Source: Streptomyces sp. NBC_01353
Lineage (GTDB): Bacteria > Actinomycetota > Actinomycetes > Streptomycetales > Streptomycetaceae
Length of the DNA: 64,000 nt
Direction: 5' to 3'
Assembly (NCBI RefSeq): GCF_036237275.1
Contig: NZ_CP108352.1
Span: forward strand, 4,402,001-4,466,000
This document shows positions 1 to 8,081 of this stretch, piece after piece. Made by a program: the position numbers and the translations under genes. Numbering within the stretch: position 1 is the first letter of the stretch; every line of letters begins with the position of its first letter. Below the pieces are notes generated by a model. The model was given only the letters and a program-made list of their open reading frames with translations. It did not search any database and was not told where the DNA came from.

Positions 1-528
1 GCCGTCGGCCCAGTAGTAGACGTTGTTCTGCGCCGTGGCGGCATCGGCAGCCTTGGGGATCACCACCTGCGAGTACGCGATCGTCGCCGCACCCATGATG
101 CCGCCGAAGAACACCAGGCAGAGGCCGGTGACGAGCTTCCACGAGGGCATCCAGCGGCGCCAGCCGTACTTGCCGTACCGCGGGTAGTCGATGATCCGCT
201 TCTTGCCCGGCGGACGGCCTCCACCGCGGCCGCGGCCCGGACCGCCCTGGCCTCCGCCGCCACCTCCGCGCCGGCCGCCGCCGGGACCGCCGGCACCGCC
301 TCCGTCGGGGGAACGCCGACGGCTGCCGCCGCGCTGTGCCGCGCGACGGGCCTCGGCCCGCCCTCCGTAGGTTCGCTCCTCTTCGTACCCGGACGAAGGG
401 GATCCCGTACTCACGTCCCGCGACTGGGCCGACCTGCGGCCCGTGGGCTGCTGGGCAGCGCGTCGGGCCGCCGCACGCCCGCCACTCGGCGGCTGCGACT
501 GCGGCATTTTGCGACGGTGCTCGCTCAT
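1..528 (-). CDS. Class A penicillin-binding protein (N-terminal part, cut by window edge)
   Basis: The first 176 residues of a leftward gene are present and the rest lies outside the window. A basic, Gly/Arg/Pro-rich cytoplasmic tail (about residues 1-110) leads to the motif RIIDYPRYGKYGWRRW. One transmembrane segment follows (about 130-152, WKLVTGLCLVFFGGIMG), then the start of the extracytoplasmic part. This layout is that of actinobacterial bifunctional transglycosylase/transpeptidases such as PonA1. No catalytic domain is visible here, so the call rests on the tail, the membrane anchor and synteny: ponA1, a padR gene and ino1 are also close neighbours in mycobacteria. The ATG at 528 has a GAGGAG ribosome site about 12 nt upstream. 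Confidence 0.75.
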   Translation of the reverse strand, partial: MSEHRRKMPQSQPPSGGRAAARRAAQQPTGRRSAQSRDVSTGSPSSGYEEERTYGGRAEARRAAQRGGSRRRSPDGGGAGGPGGGRRGGGGGGQGGPGRGRGGGRPPGKKRIIDYPRYGKYGWRRWMPSWKLVTGLCLVFFGGIMGAATIAYSQVVIPKAADAATAQNNVYYWADG

Positions 529-804
529 CGAACGACTACTCCTCGGGCAGGCGCGTACGCCTGGAAGCGGCAGTTGAGTTCCGGTCCCCCCGAAATGCGG
601 ACGGCCGAGCCTCATCGAAGACTCCTCCGTACCGCAGCCGGTCACCCGCATCACTGACGCCCGGCGGCGTCGCTCGGTTCCCGGTGCTCTGCATGCCGCA
701 CAGACTACGCACGGTCAAAACCTGCCTAGCGGCGAAGTTCACCCCAAATCAGGCAAGTCAATTGCTGTGAATTGACGATGTGATGCCGGTCACTGTGGCC
801 CCAC

Positions 805-858
805 TTGTCGCAGGAGAGTGGCCGTTCTATCGTCATGATGTATCGAGTCGATACATCA
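805..858 (+). promoter_or_regulatory. padR promoter with palindromic operator
   Basis: A candidate promoter has -35 TTGTCG (805-810), a 17-nt spacer and -10 TATCGT (828-833). Overlapping the predicted start of transcription is a perfect inverted repeat at 836-858: arms TGATGTATCGA and TCGATACATCA around a single G. It contains the ATGT...ACAT half sites typical of PadR-family operators and lies 38 bp before the padR start codon, so autorepression is the natural reading. The rest of the 529-896 gap holds no gene that I can support. Confidence 0.65.
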
Positions 859-896
859 GTGCGGCATAAGGGCCCTGAAGGCGGAGGAGGCGGCGG

Positions 897-1586
897 ATGA
901 GCAGACGCTCGGGAATCCTCGAGTTCGCCGTCCTCGGCCTGCTCCGAGAAGCGCCCATGCACGGGTACGAGCTGCGCAAGCGGCTCAACACCTCGCTGGG
1001 CATCTTCCGGGCCTTCAGCTACGGGACCCTCTATCCCTGCCTCAAGACGCTGGTCGCCAACGGCTGGTTGATCGAGGAGCCGGGAAGCGCCCCCGAGGAC
1101 GCTCTCGCCGCTTCACTCGCAGGGCGCCGCGCCAAGATCGTCTACCGGTTGACGGCCGAAGGTAAGGAGCACTTCGAAGAGCTCCTCTCCCACACCGGCC
1201 CGGACACCTGGGAGGACGAACACTTCGCCGCCCGCTTCGCCTTCTTCGGTCAGACCGAGCGCGAAGTGCGGATGCGAGTGCTGGAAGGCCGCCGCAGTCG
1301 GCTGGAGGAGCGTCTGGAGAAGATGCGCGCCTCTCTGGCCCGTACGCGCGAGCGCCTCGACGACTACACACTCGAGCTGCAGCGCCACGGCATGGAGTCC
1401 GTGGAGCGCGAAGTGCGCTGGCTGAACGAGCTCATCGAGAGCGAGCGGGCGGGGCGGGATCAGCGATCCGGCCCCGACGCCCCCGAGGGCGCCGCTCGGC
1501 ACGACAACGATTCTGGAGAAACGGGCGGCCTGCCCCGGCACGGGGGCAGTACCCGGCCGGATCCGTCCGACGACACCGCCAAGTGA
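897..1586 (+). CDS. PadR family transcriptional regulator
   Basis: A 229-residue DNA-binding regulator. Residues 1-90 form the PadR winged helix ([20 protein letters not shown], then [16 protein letters not shown]). Residues 100-185 are a long charged, helical dimerisation region (Vir_C-like). The last 40 residues are disordered and polar. The ATG follows a GGAGGAGGCGG ribosome site. It sits between a divergently transcribed penicillin-binding protein and ino1, an arrangement shared with mycobacteria (Rv0047c beside ino1). It probably represses itself through the palindrome upstream and may also act on ino1, which starts 49 bp later. The effector ligand cannot be read from sequence. Confidence 0.88.
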   Translation: MSRRSGILEFAVLGLLREAPMHGYELRKRLNTSLGIFRAFSYGTLYPCLKTLVANGWLIEEPGSAPEDALAASLAGRRAKIVYRLTAEGKEHFEELLSHTGPDTWEDEHFAARFAFFGQTEREVRMRVLEGRRSRLEERLEKMRASLARTRERLDDYTLELQRHGMESVEREVRWLNELIESERAGRDQRSGPDAPEGAARHDNDSGETGGLPRHGGSTRPDPSDDTAK

Positions 1587-1635
1587 AACCCTGCATCCCG
1601 CAGGGCTTCCACGATCACACAGGGAGCAACCGGAA

Positions 1636-2718
1636 ATGGGTTCGGTTCGCGTAGCCATCGTCGGCGTGGGCAACTGCGCCGCCTCACTGGTGCAGGGCGT
1701 CGAGTACTACAAGGACGCCGACCCGGCGGCCAAGGTGCCCGGCCTGATGCACGTCCAGTTCGGCGACTACCACGTCGGTGACGTCGAGTTCGTCGCCGCG
1801 TTCGACGTCGACGCCAAGAAGGTCGGTCTCGACCTCTCCGACGCCATCGGCGCCAGCGAGAACAACACCATCAAGATCTGCGACGTCCCGAACGCGGGCG
1901 TCACGGTTCAGCGCGGCCACACCCTCGACGGCCTCGGCAAGTACTACCGCATGACCATCGAGGAGTCCGCCGAGGCTCCCGTGGACGTCGTCCAGGTCCT
2001 CAAGGACCAGCAGGTCGACGTGCTCGTCTGCTACCTGCCCGTGGGCTCCGAGGCCGCCGCGAAGTTCTACGCGCAGTGCGCCATCGACGCCAAGGTCGCG
2101 TTCGTCAACGCTCTTCCGGTCTTCATCGCCGGCACCAAGGAGTGGGCTGACAAGTTCACCGAGGCCGGTGTCCCGATCGTCGGTGACGACATCAAGTCCC
2201 AGGTCGGCGCCACCATCACGCACCGCGTGATGGCGAAGCTGTTCGAGGACCGCGGTGTCCGTCTTGAGCGCACCATGCAGCTCAACGTCGGCGGCAACAT
2301 GGACTTCAAGAACATGCTCGAGCGCGACCGCCTTGAGTCCAAGAAGATCTCGAAGACGCAGGCCGTCACCTCGCAGATCCCCGACCGCGAGCTGGGCGAG
2401 AAGAACGTCCACATCGGTCCGTCGGACTACGTGGCCTGGCTGGACGACCGCAAGTGGGCGTACGTCCGCCTGGAGGGTCGCGCCTTCGGTGACGTTCCGC
2501 TGAACCTGGAGTACAAGCTCGAGGTGTGGGACTCCCCGAACTCGGCCGGTGTCATCATCGACGCCCTGCGCGCCGCGAAGATCGCCAAGGACCGGGGCAT
2601 CGGTGGCCCGATCCTCTCGGCGTCTTCGTACTTCATGAAGTCCCCGCCGGTGCAGTACTTCGACGACGAGGCCTTCGCCAACGTCGAGAAGTTCATCAAG
2701 GGCGAGGTCGAGCGCTAA
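1636..2718 (+). CDS. ino1: Inositol-3-phosphate synthase
   Basis: A 360-residue enzyme converting glucose 6-phosphate to 1L-myo-inositol 3-phosphate with NAD as internal redox cofactor. It makes the first precursor of mycothiol and phosphatidylinositol lipids. The N-terminal Rossmann motif is [16 protein letters not shown] (about residues 5-20). The conserved [11 protein letters not shown] segment (about 218-228) and the [11 protein letters not shown] stretch (about 185-195) mark the short actinobacterial/archaeal type. Length is normal for that type. It lies directly behind padR and ends at a strong terminator, so it is probably transcribed from the padR promoter or its own promoter in the 49-bp gap. 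Confidence 0.95.
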   Translation: MGSVRVAIVGVGNCAASLVQGVEYYKDADPAAKVPGLMHVQFGDYHVGDVEFVAAFDVDAKKVGLDLSDAIGASENNTIKICDVPNAGVTVQRGHTLDGLGKYYRMTIEESAEAPVDVVQVLKDQQVDVLVCYLPVGSEAAAKFYAQCAIDAKVAFVNALPVFIAGTKEWADKFTEAGVPIVGDDIKSQVGATITHRVMAKLFEDRGVRLERTMQLNVGGNMDFKNMLERDRLESKKISKTQAVTSQIPDRELGEKNVHIGPSDYVAWLDDRKWAYVRLEGRAFGDVPLNLEYKLEVWDSPNSAGVIIDALRAAKIAKDRGIGGPILSASSYFMKSPPVQYFDDEAFANVEKFIKGEVER

Positions 2719-2740
2719 CACGCCGATCGAGTTCATCGAT

Positions 2741-2774
2741 CGAGGGTCCCCGGTCTTTCGCCCGGGGACCCTCG
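2741..2774 (+). terminator. Terminator after ino1
   Basis: A perfect 13-bp inverted repeat (CGAGGGTCCCCGG / CCGGGGACCCTCG) with an 8-nt loop lies 22 bp after the ino1 stop. There is no T-run, as is common in streptomycetes. The next gene starts only about 20 bp later, so that gene needs its own promoter or read-through. Confidence 0.85.
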
Positions 2775-2795
2775 TCGTATGTGAGTCTTGCTGCC

Positions 2796-4055
2796 ATGTC
2801 CGTCGTACGTGATCTGCGCGTACTCCTGCGCCTGACGAACTTCCGCCGCCTCCTCGCCGTCCGCTTGCTCTCGCAGTGCGCCGACGGCGTCTACCAGGTG
2901 GCGCTGGCCACGTACGTCGTCTTCTCCCCCGAGAAGCAGACCTCTCCTGCCGCCATCGCCTCGGCCATGGCCGTGCTCCTGCTCCCGTACTCCCTCGTCG
3001 GCCCCTTCGCCGGAGTCCTCCTGGACCGCTGGCAGCGACGCCAGGTCTTCCTCTACGGGAATCTGCTGCGGACGCTCCTCGCCTGCGGAACAGCCGTACT
3101 GATGCTGGCCTCCGTGCCCGATTGGCTCTTCTACGCCTCGGCCCTCTCGGTGACTGCCGTCAACCGCTTCGTCCTCGCAGGTCTCTCCGCCGCGCTGCCC
3201 CGCGTCGTCGACGCCGACCGGCTGATCGTGGCCAATTCCCTCTCGCCGACCGCCGGCACCGTGGCCGCGACGGTGGGAGGCGGACTGGCCTTCGGGGTGC
3301 GACTTGTCTCCGAGGACTCCGACGCCGCGGTCGTGGCGCTGGGCGCTCTCCTCTATCTCTGCGCCGCCCTCGCCTCCCTGCGGATGCCCCGCGACCTCCT
3401 CGGCCCCGACCCGGACATGATCCAGCCCCGGCTCGGTGCCGCGCTGGCTTCGACGGCCCACGGCCTCATGGACGGGCTGCGCCATCTGGCCGAGCGGCGT
3501 CCCGCAGCTCGTGCGCTGGCGGCGATGACGTTGATGCGCTTCTGCTACGGCGCGCTGACGGTGGCCGTGCTGATGCTCTGCCGCTATGCCTGGAGCACCA
3601 CGGAGTCGGAGGGGCTGGCGCTACTGGGACTGGCCGTCGGCATCTCGGGCGCCGGCTTCTTCGCGGCCGCCGTCATCGCGCCCTGGGCCATGGGGCGGCT
3701 CGGCGCCTTCGGCTGGATGGCCGTGTGCGCGGGTTCGGCCGCCGTTCTGGTTCCCGCGCTGGGGCTGCCCTTCGCGCAGACTCCGCTGCTGATCGCGGCC
3801 TTCATCCTCGGGCTCACCACGCAGGGAGCCAAGATCGCAACGGACACGGTGGTGCAGACGTCGGTGGACGACTCCTACCGCGGGCGAGTCTTCTCGCTCT
3901 ACGACGTCCTCTTCAACGTCGCCTTCGTCGGTGCAGCCGCCGTCGCGGCGCTGATGCTCCCGCCGGACGGCCGGTCCGCCCCGCTCGTCGTGTTGGTGGC
4001 CGTGCTCTATGCGGCCATCGCCGCGATGCTGCTGCACCGACGGAAGGAGGGGTGA
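2796..4055 (+). CDS. MFS family transporter
   Basis: A 419-residue membrane protein with about 12 hydrophobic segments and the MFS loop motif in FAGVLLDRWQRRQVF (about residues 70-85). It is of the drug:H+ antiporter-like class; the substrate is unknown. I chose ATG 2796 (MSVVRDLRVLLRL). GTG 2781 is in frame, five codons earlier, and cannot be excluded. Neither start has a good ribosome site, and both are almost fused to the ino1 terminator. The stop codon lies within the palindrome that holds the first parS site. The gene is convergent with cca. Confidence 0.8.
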   Translation: MSVVRDLRVLLRLTNFRRLLAVRLLSQCADGVYQVALATYVVFSPEKQTSPAAIASAMAVLLLPYSLVGPFAGVLLDRWQRRQVFLYGNLLRTLLACGTAVLMLASVPDWLFYASALSVTAVNRFVLAGLSAALPRVVDADRLIVANSLSPTAGTVAATVGGGLAFGVRLVSEDSDAAVVALGALLYLCAALASLRMPRDLLGPDPDMIQPRLGAALASTAHGLMDGLRHLAERRPAARALAAMTLMRFCYGALTVAVLMLCRYAWSTTESEGLALLGLAVGISGAGFFAAAVIAPWAMGRLGAFGWMAVCAGSAAVLVPALGLPFAQTPLLIAAFILGLTTQGAKIATDTVVQTSVDDSYRGRVFSLYDVLFNVAFVGAAAVAALMLPPDGRSAPLVVLVAVLYAAIAAMLLHRRKEG

Positions 4056-4080
4056 TGTTTCACGTGAAACATCACCCCTC
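4047..4080. other. parS site 1 inside a 34-bp perfect palindrome
   Basis: The parS 16-mer TGTTTCACGTGAAACA occupies 4056-4071. The symmetry extends outward on both sides (arms begin GAGGGGTGAT) to give a perfect 34-bp palindrome centred at 4063/4064, which includes the stop codon of the MFS gene. ParB binds the core. The extended arms could also fold as a hairpin terminator between the convergent MFS gene and cca. Confidence 0.93.
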
Positions 4081-4092
4081 TCGATCCCCGCT

Positions 4093-4122
4093 CCGTCGAT
4101 GTTTCACGTGAAACATCGACGG
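4093..4122. other. parS site 2 inside a 30-bp perfect palindrome
   Basis: A second exact parS 16-mer at 4100-4115, 44 bp from the first, is again embedded in a longer perfect palindrome (arms begin CCGTCGAT). It ends eight bases from the cca stop codon. It serves as a ParB-binding centromere element and possibly as the cca terminator. Confidence 0.93.
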
Positions 4123-4129
4123 CTCCGGC

Positions 4130-5572
4130 TCAGCTCTGGGTCGCCCACCACTCCTTGAGCGCCGCGACCGCCGCCTCGTGCTCCATCGGCCCGTTCTCCA
4201 GGCGCAGCTCCAGCAGGAACTTGTACGCCTGCCCGACGGCCGGCCCGGGCCGGATGCCCAGGATCTCCTGGATCTGGTTGCCATCCAGGTCGGGCCGGAT
4301 CGAGTCCAGCTCTTCCTGCTCCTGGAGCTGCGCGATCCGCTCCTCCAGGCCGTCATAGGCGCGCGAGAGCGCTCCGGCCTTGCGCTTGTTCCGCGTCGTG
4401 CAATCCGACCGGGTCAGCTTGTGCAGCCGCGAGAGCAGAGGGCCGGCATCGCGCACATAGCGACGGACCGCAGAGTCGGTCCACTCTCCGGTTCCATAGC
4501 CATGGAAGCGGAGATGCAACTCCACCAGGCGCGAGACGTCCTTGATCATCTCGTTGGAGTACTTCAGCGCCGTCATCCGCTTCTTGGTCATCTTCGCGCC
4601 GACCACCTCGTGGTGGTGGAACGAGACCCGCCCGTCCTTCTCGAAGCGACGGGTACGCGGCTTCCCGATGTCGTGCAGCAGAGCGGCAAGCCGCAGCACG
4701 AGATCGGGCCCGTCCTCCTCCAGGTCGATCGCCTGGTCGAGGACGGTCAGGGAGTGCTCGTAGACATCCTTGTGCCGGTGGTGCTCGTCGCTTTCGAGCC
4801 GCAGGGCCGGGAGCTCGGGCAGGACGTGATCGGCGAGGCCGGTGTCGACCAGCAGACCGAGGCCCTTCCGGGGGTACGTGGAGAGCAGCAGCTTGTTGAA
4901 CTCGTCACGGACCCGCTCGGCGGAGACGATCTCGAGTCGGCCGGCCATGTCGGTCATCGCCGTGACAACCTCGGGAGCCACCTCGAAGTCGAGCTGGGCG
5001 GCGAAGCGCGCCGCACGCATCATCCGCAGCGGGTCGTCGGAGAAGGACTCCTCCGGCGTTCCGGGCGTCCGCAGCAGCTGGGCAGCAAGGTCGTCGAGCC
5101 CACCGTGCGGATCGATGAACTCCTTCTCCGGGAGGGCCACGGCCATGGCGTTGACCGTGAAGTCACGCCGGACGAGGTCCTCCTCGATGGAGTCGCCGTA
5201 GGACACCTCGGGCTTGCGCGAGGTGCGGTCGTACGCCTCGGAGCGGTACGTCGTCACCTCGATCTGGTATCCGCTCTTCTGGCACCCGACCGTGCCGAAG
5301 GCGATCCCGACCTCCCAGACCGAGTCCGCCCACGGGCGGACGATCTTCAGGACGTCCTCGGGGCGGGCGTCGGTGGTGAAATCGAGATCGTTGCCGAGCC
5401 GGCCGAGCAACGCGTCCCGTACCGAGCCGCCGACCAGCGCGAGGCTGAACCCTGCCTCCTGGAAACGGACGGCGAGGTCGTCGGCGACAGGGGATACGCG
5501 CAGTAGTTCACTGACCGCGCGGCGTTGCACCTGGCTCAGTGCAGTCGGGGTGTCTTCGTTGGCGTTCGGCAC
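4130..5572 (-). CDS. cca: CCA tRNA nucleotidyltransferase
   Basis: A 480-residue enzyme that adds or repairs the 3' CCA end of tRNAs; two of the three tRNA genes in this window lack an encoded CCA. The class II nucleotidyltransferase head carries GGSVRDALLGR (about residues 48-58) and the metal-binding DLD (62-64). An RNA-binding helical region follows, then an HD phosphohydrolase domain (LLHDIGKPRTRR, about 290-302). The actinobacterial length is normal. The GTG start at 5572 (MPNANEDTP) has no clear ribosome site. It is divergent from the DUF6049 gene, as in mycobacteria (pcnA), but the NUDIX gene found between them in mycobacteria is absent here. Confidence 0.93.
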   Translation of the reverse strand: MPNANEDTPTALSQVQRRAVSELLRVSPVADDLAVRFQEAGFSLALVGGSVRDALLGRLGNDLDFTTDARPEDVLKIVRPWADSVWEVGIAFGTVGCQKSGYQIEVTTYRSEAYDRTSRKPEVSYGDSIEEDLVRRDFTVNAMAVALPEKEFIDPHGGLDDLAAQLLRTPGTPEESFSDDPLRMMRAARFAAQLDFEVAPEVVTAMTDMAGRLEIVSAERVRDEFNKLLLSTYPRKGLGLLVDTGLADHVLPELPALRLESDEHHRHKDVYEHSLTVLDQAIDLEEDGPDLVLRLAALLHDIGKPRTRRFEKDGRVSFHHHEVVGAKMTKKRMTALKYSNEMIKDVSRLVELHLRFHGYGTGEWTDSAVRRYVRDAGPLLSRLHKLTRSDCTTRNKRKAGALSRAYDGLEERIAQLQEQEELDSIRPDLDGNQIQEILGIRPGPAVGQAYKFLLELRLENGPMEHEAAVAALKEWWATQS

Positions 5573-5753
5573 AACAGAAAAGGGTACGTGCCCCGACCCG
5601 CGGCAGCGTCCCCGTTTTTCCTGCGGGCCGACCCTCTCCTCGCATCAGCTGGAGCAGTCCCCGGCACTTGGCCACAGCGTGCCTCGTTACCATGCGTGGA
5701 CACAGCAACGGCGAACCACCGACACCACTGATACGACGAGGACGGGCGAACGC

Positions 5754-8036
5754 GTGGCCGAGGCGGCAGACATCCAGGGGACCGTTCCCTCACCTGCCCG
5801 TCGTTGGCTTCGGCGCACAGCGTCACTCCTCGCAGGGGCACCGCTACTGGCGGGCCTCCTGCACGGCGCGACCACGTCGGCAGCAGCTGCCGAGACGGCC
5901 GGCGGCTCCCGGACCGTCGATGTGTCTCTCGACACGCTCTCCCCGAGCGCACCGGTCGAGGGCGACACCCTCACCGTCTCCGGGAGGGTCACCAACCAGA
6001 GCAAGCAGGCGGTCACCGAGGCCACGGTGGACGTCAGGGTCGGCCCCCGGATGACGAGCCGGAGCCAGATCGACGCCGTCTCGGGCCGCAGCGGCTTCCA
6101 CCCCGCCAGCGATCCCGCGCCCCTGGGCGGCAGCTACAAGGTCGCGATCCCTCGACTGGCAGCCGGACTCAGCCAGGAGTTCACGCTCTCCGTGCCGGTC
6201 GCCAAGCTCGGGCTCGAGGACGGGGGCGTCTACCAGCTGGGCGTGTCCCTCACGGGGCAGACGCCCGCCCAGCTGGGGGAGCGGGTCCTCGGGATCGAGC
6301 GGACCTTCCTGCCCTACCAGCCCGAGGCGGCGGAGAAGAAGACCCAGCTCACCTACCTCTGGCCGCTGATCTCCTCGGCCCATGTTTCGGCGGAGACCGG
6401 TACGGACGACCAGCAGACGCCGGTCTTCGAGAACGACGAACTGGCCGCCGAGCTCGCTCCGGGCGGGCGACTGGACCACATGGTGACGCTGGGCAAGGAG
6501 CTCCCCGTCACCTGGGTGATCGACCCGGACCTGCTGGCCACCGTCGATGCCATGACGAAGAACTACCAGGTCAAGTCCGGCACGGAGACCGTGCCCGGCA
6601 GGAACCAGGCGGTCGCGGAGCGATGGCTCGACTCGCTGGAGAAGGCCGTGGCGGGGCGCAAGGTCGTCGCCCTGCCGTTCGCCGACCCGGACATCGCCTC
6701 CCTCGCCCACCGGGGCAAGGACGTCCCCGGTTCCGTGAGCCATCTCCAGCCCGCGACGGAGCTGGCCGGGTCGACCGTGGAGACCATCCTCCATGTGAAG
6801 CCGTCCACCGACTTCTCCTGGCCCGTCGACGGAGCGGTCGACCCCTCGATCATGGATGTCGCGACCTCGGCCGGTGCCCGCAAGGTCATCGCCCGATCGG
6901 ACAGCTTCCGGGACGACCTCCCGTACACCCCGACGGCGGCGCGGCCCATCGGCGGCGGCACCACCGCCGTCGTCAGCGACGCGTATCTGTCGACGGCGTT
7001 CGAGGGCGACATGCTCCCCGCCGGGAACTCCACGCTCGCAGTCCAGGAGTTCCTGGCCCAGTCGCTCGCGGTGACCCTGGAACAGCCCGAACTGCAGCGC
7101 AGCATCGTGGTCGCTCCCCAGCGGATGCCGACCACGGCCCAGGCGCAGACCATGGCGAGCGCGCTGCGCGGCCTGTCGGCCCAGCGCTGGACCCAGGCTC
7201 AGGACCTGATCGCCGCCTCCGCGGTGAAGCCGGACCCGGACGCGAACACCAAGGTGCCCAGCGCCTCCCGCTACCCGCAGGCTCTGCGCAAGCAGGAACT
7301 GCCGGTGCAGGCCTTCCGCGAGATGCAGGACACTCGCGGAGCGCTCGACGACTTCAAGGTCATCCTGACCCAGCCGGACCGTGTGGTGACGCCGTTCGGC
7401 AACGCGATCAGCCGCGAGATGTCCACGTCCTGGCGCGGACAGGCGCCTGCGGCGTCGCTCTACCGGATCACGGTGCAGGAGTACCTGAAGACCCTCTCCA
7501 AGGGGGTTCAACTGATCAGCAAGTCGGACCTCACGCTCTCCGGCCGCAGCGCCACCATCCCGGTGACGGTCCAGAACAAGCTGCTGCAGGGTGTGGACCA
7601 TCTGGTGCTGCGGCTGACCTCCAGCAACAAGACCCGTCTGAAGCTCAACGGTGATGCTGTCGCCGAACTGCCCGTCAAGATCGACGGCGGGCACAGCCAG
7701 TCGGTGAAGTTCACCGCCTCGGCCAACGCCAACGGCCCGGTGCCGATGACAGCGCAGCTGTTCACCGAGGACGGCACGCCGTACGGACAGCCGATGAACT
7801 TCACGGTGAAGGTCTCCGAGATCACTCCGACCGTGATGCTCGTCATCGCCGGCGGTGTCCTGCTCCTGGTCCTCGCCGGCGCGCGGATGTACACGCAGCG
7901 CAAGCGCGCGGCGGCCAGGAACGCCGAAGCGGAGGCCGCGGAGGACAACGATCCCGAGCAGCCGAGTGACCCGACACCGGACACCGGTCCCGAAAGCGGC
8001 GACCCGTCGGGCCCGGGTGAGAAAGTGGACCGTTGA
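5754..8036 (+). CDS. DUF6049 family secreted/membrane protein
   Basis: A 760-residue envelope protein of unknown function. The GTG start (VAEAADIQG) is followed by an Arg-rich stretch and a signal peptide (LLAGAPLLAGLLHG... ending AAAAETAGG near residue 45). Residues 50-150 form an Ig-like/CARDB-type beta domain (VDVSLDTLSPSAPVEGDTLT). A long mixed region follows, then a second beta domain near 600-700. One C-terminal transmembrane helix (VMLVIAGGVLLLVLAG, about 700-720) has a charged cytoplasmic tail. It is the counterpart of Rv3909 and always sits before MurJ, so a role in lipid II export or wall assembly is plausible but is inferred from position only. Confidence 0.8.
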   Translation: MAEAADIQGTVPSPARRWLRRTASLLAGAPLLAGLLHGATTSAAAAETAGGSRTVDVSLDTLSPSAPVEGDTLTVSGRVTNQSKQAVTEATVDVRVGPRMTSRSQIDAVSGRSGFHPASDPAPLGGSYKVAIPRLAAGLSQEFTLSVPVAKLGLEDGGVYQLGVSLTGQTPAQLGERVLGIERTFLPYQPEAAEKKTQLTYLWPLISSAHVSAETGTDDQQTPVFENDELAAELAPGGRLDHMVTLGKELPVTWVIDPDLLATVDAMTKNYQVKSGTETVPGRNQAVAERWLDSLEKAVAGRKVVALPFADPDIASLAHRGKDVPGSVSHLQPATELAGSTVETILHVKPSTDFSWPVDGAVDPSIMDVATSAGARKVIARSDSFRDDLPYTPTAARPIGGGTTAVVSDAYLSTAFEGDMLPAGNSTLAVQEFLAQSLAVTLEQPELQRSIVVAPQRMPTTAQAQTMASALRGLSAQRWTQAQDLIAASAVKPDPDANTKVPSASRYPQALRKQELPVQAFREMQDTRGALDDFKVILTQPDRVVTPFGNAISREMSTSWRGQAPAASLYRITVQEYLKTLSKGVQLISKSDLTLSGRSATIPVTVQNKLLQGVDHLVLRLTSSNKTRLKLNGDAVAELPVKIDGGHSQSVKFTASANANGPVPMTAQLFTEDGTPYGQPMNFTVKVSEITPTVMLVIAGGVLLLVLAGARMYTQRKRAAARNAEAEAAEDNDPEQPSDPTPDTGPESGDPSGPGEKVDR

Positions 8037-8081
8037 GCGATGTCGTGGCCGGTCGGCCGGGGACGATGAGGTGGGGTAACC

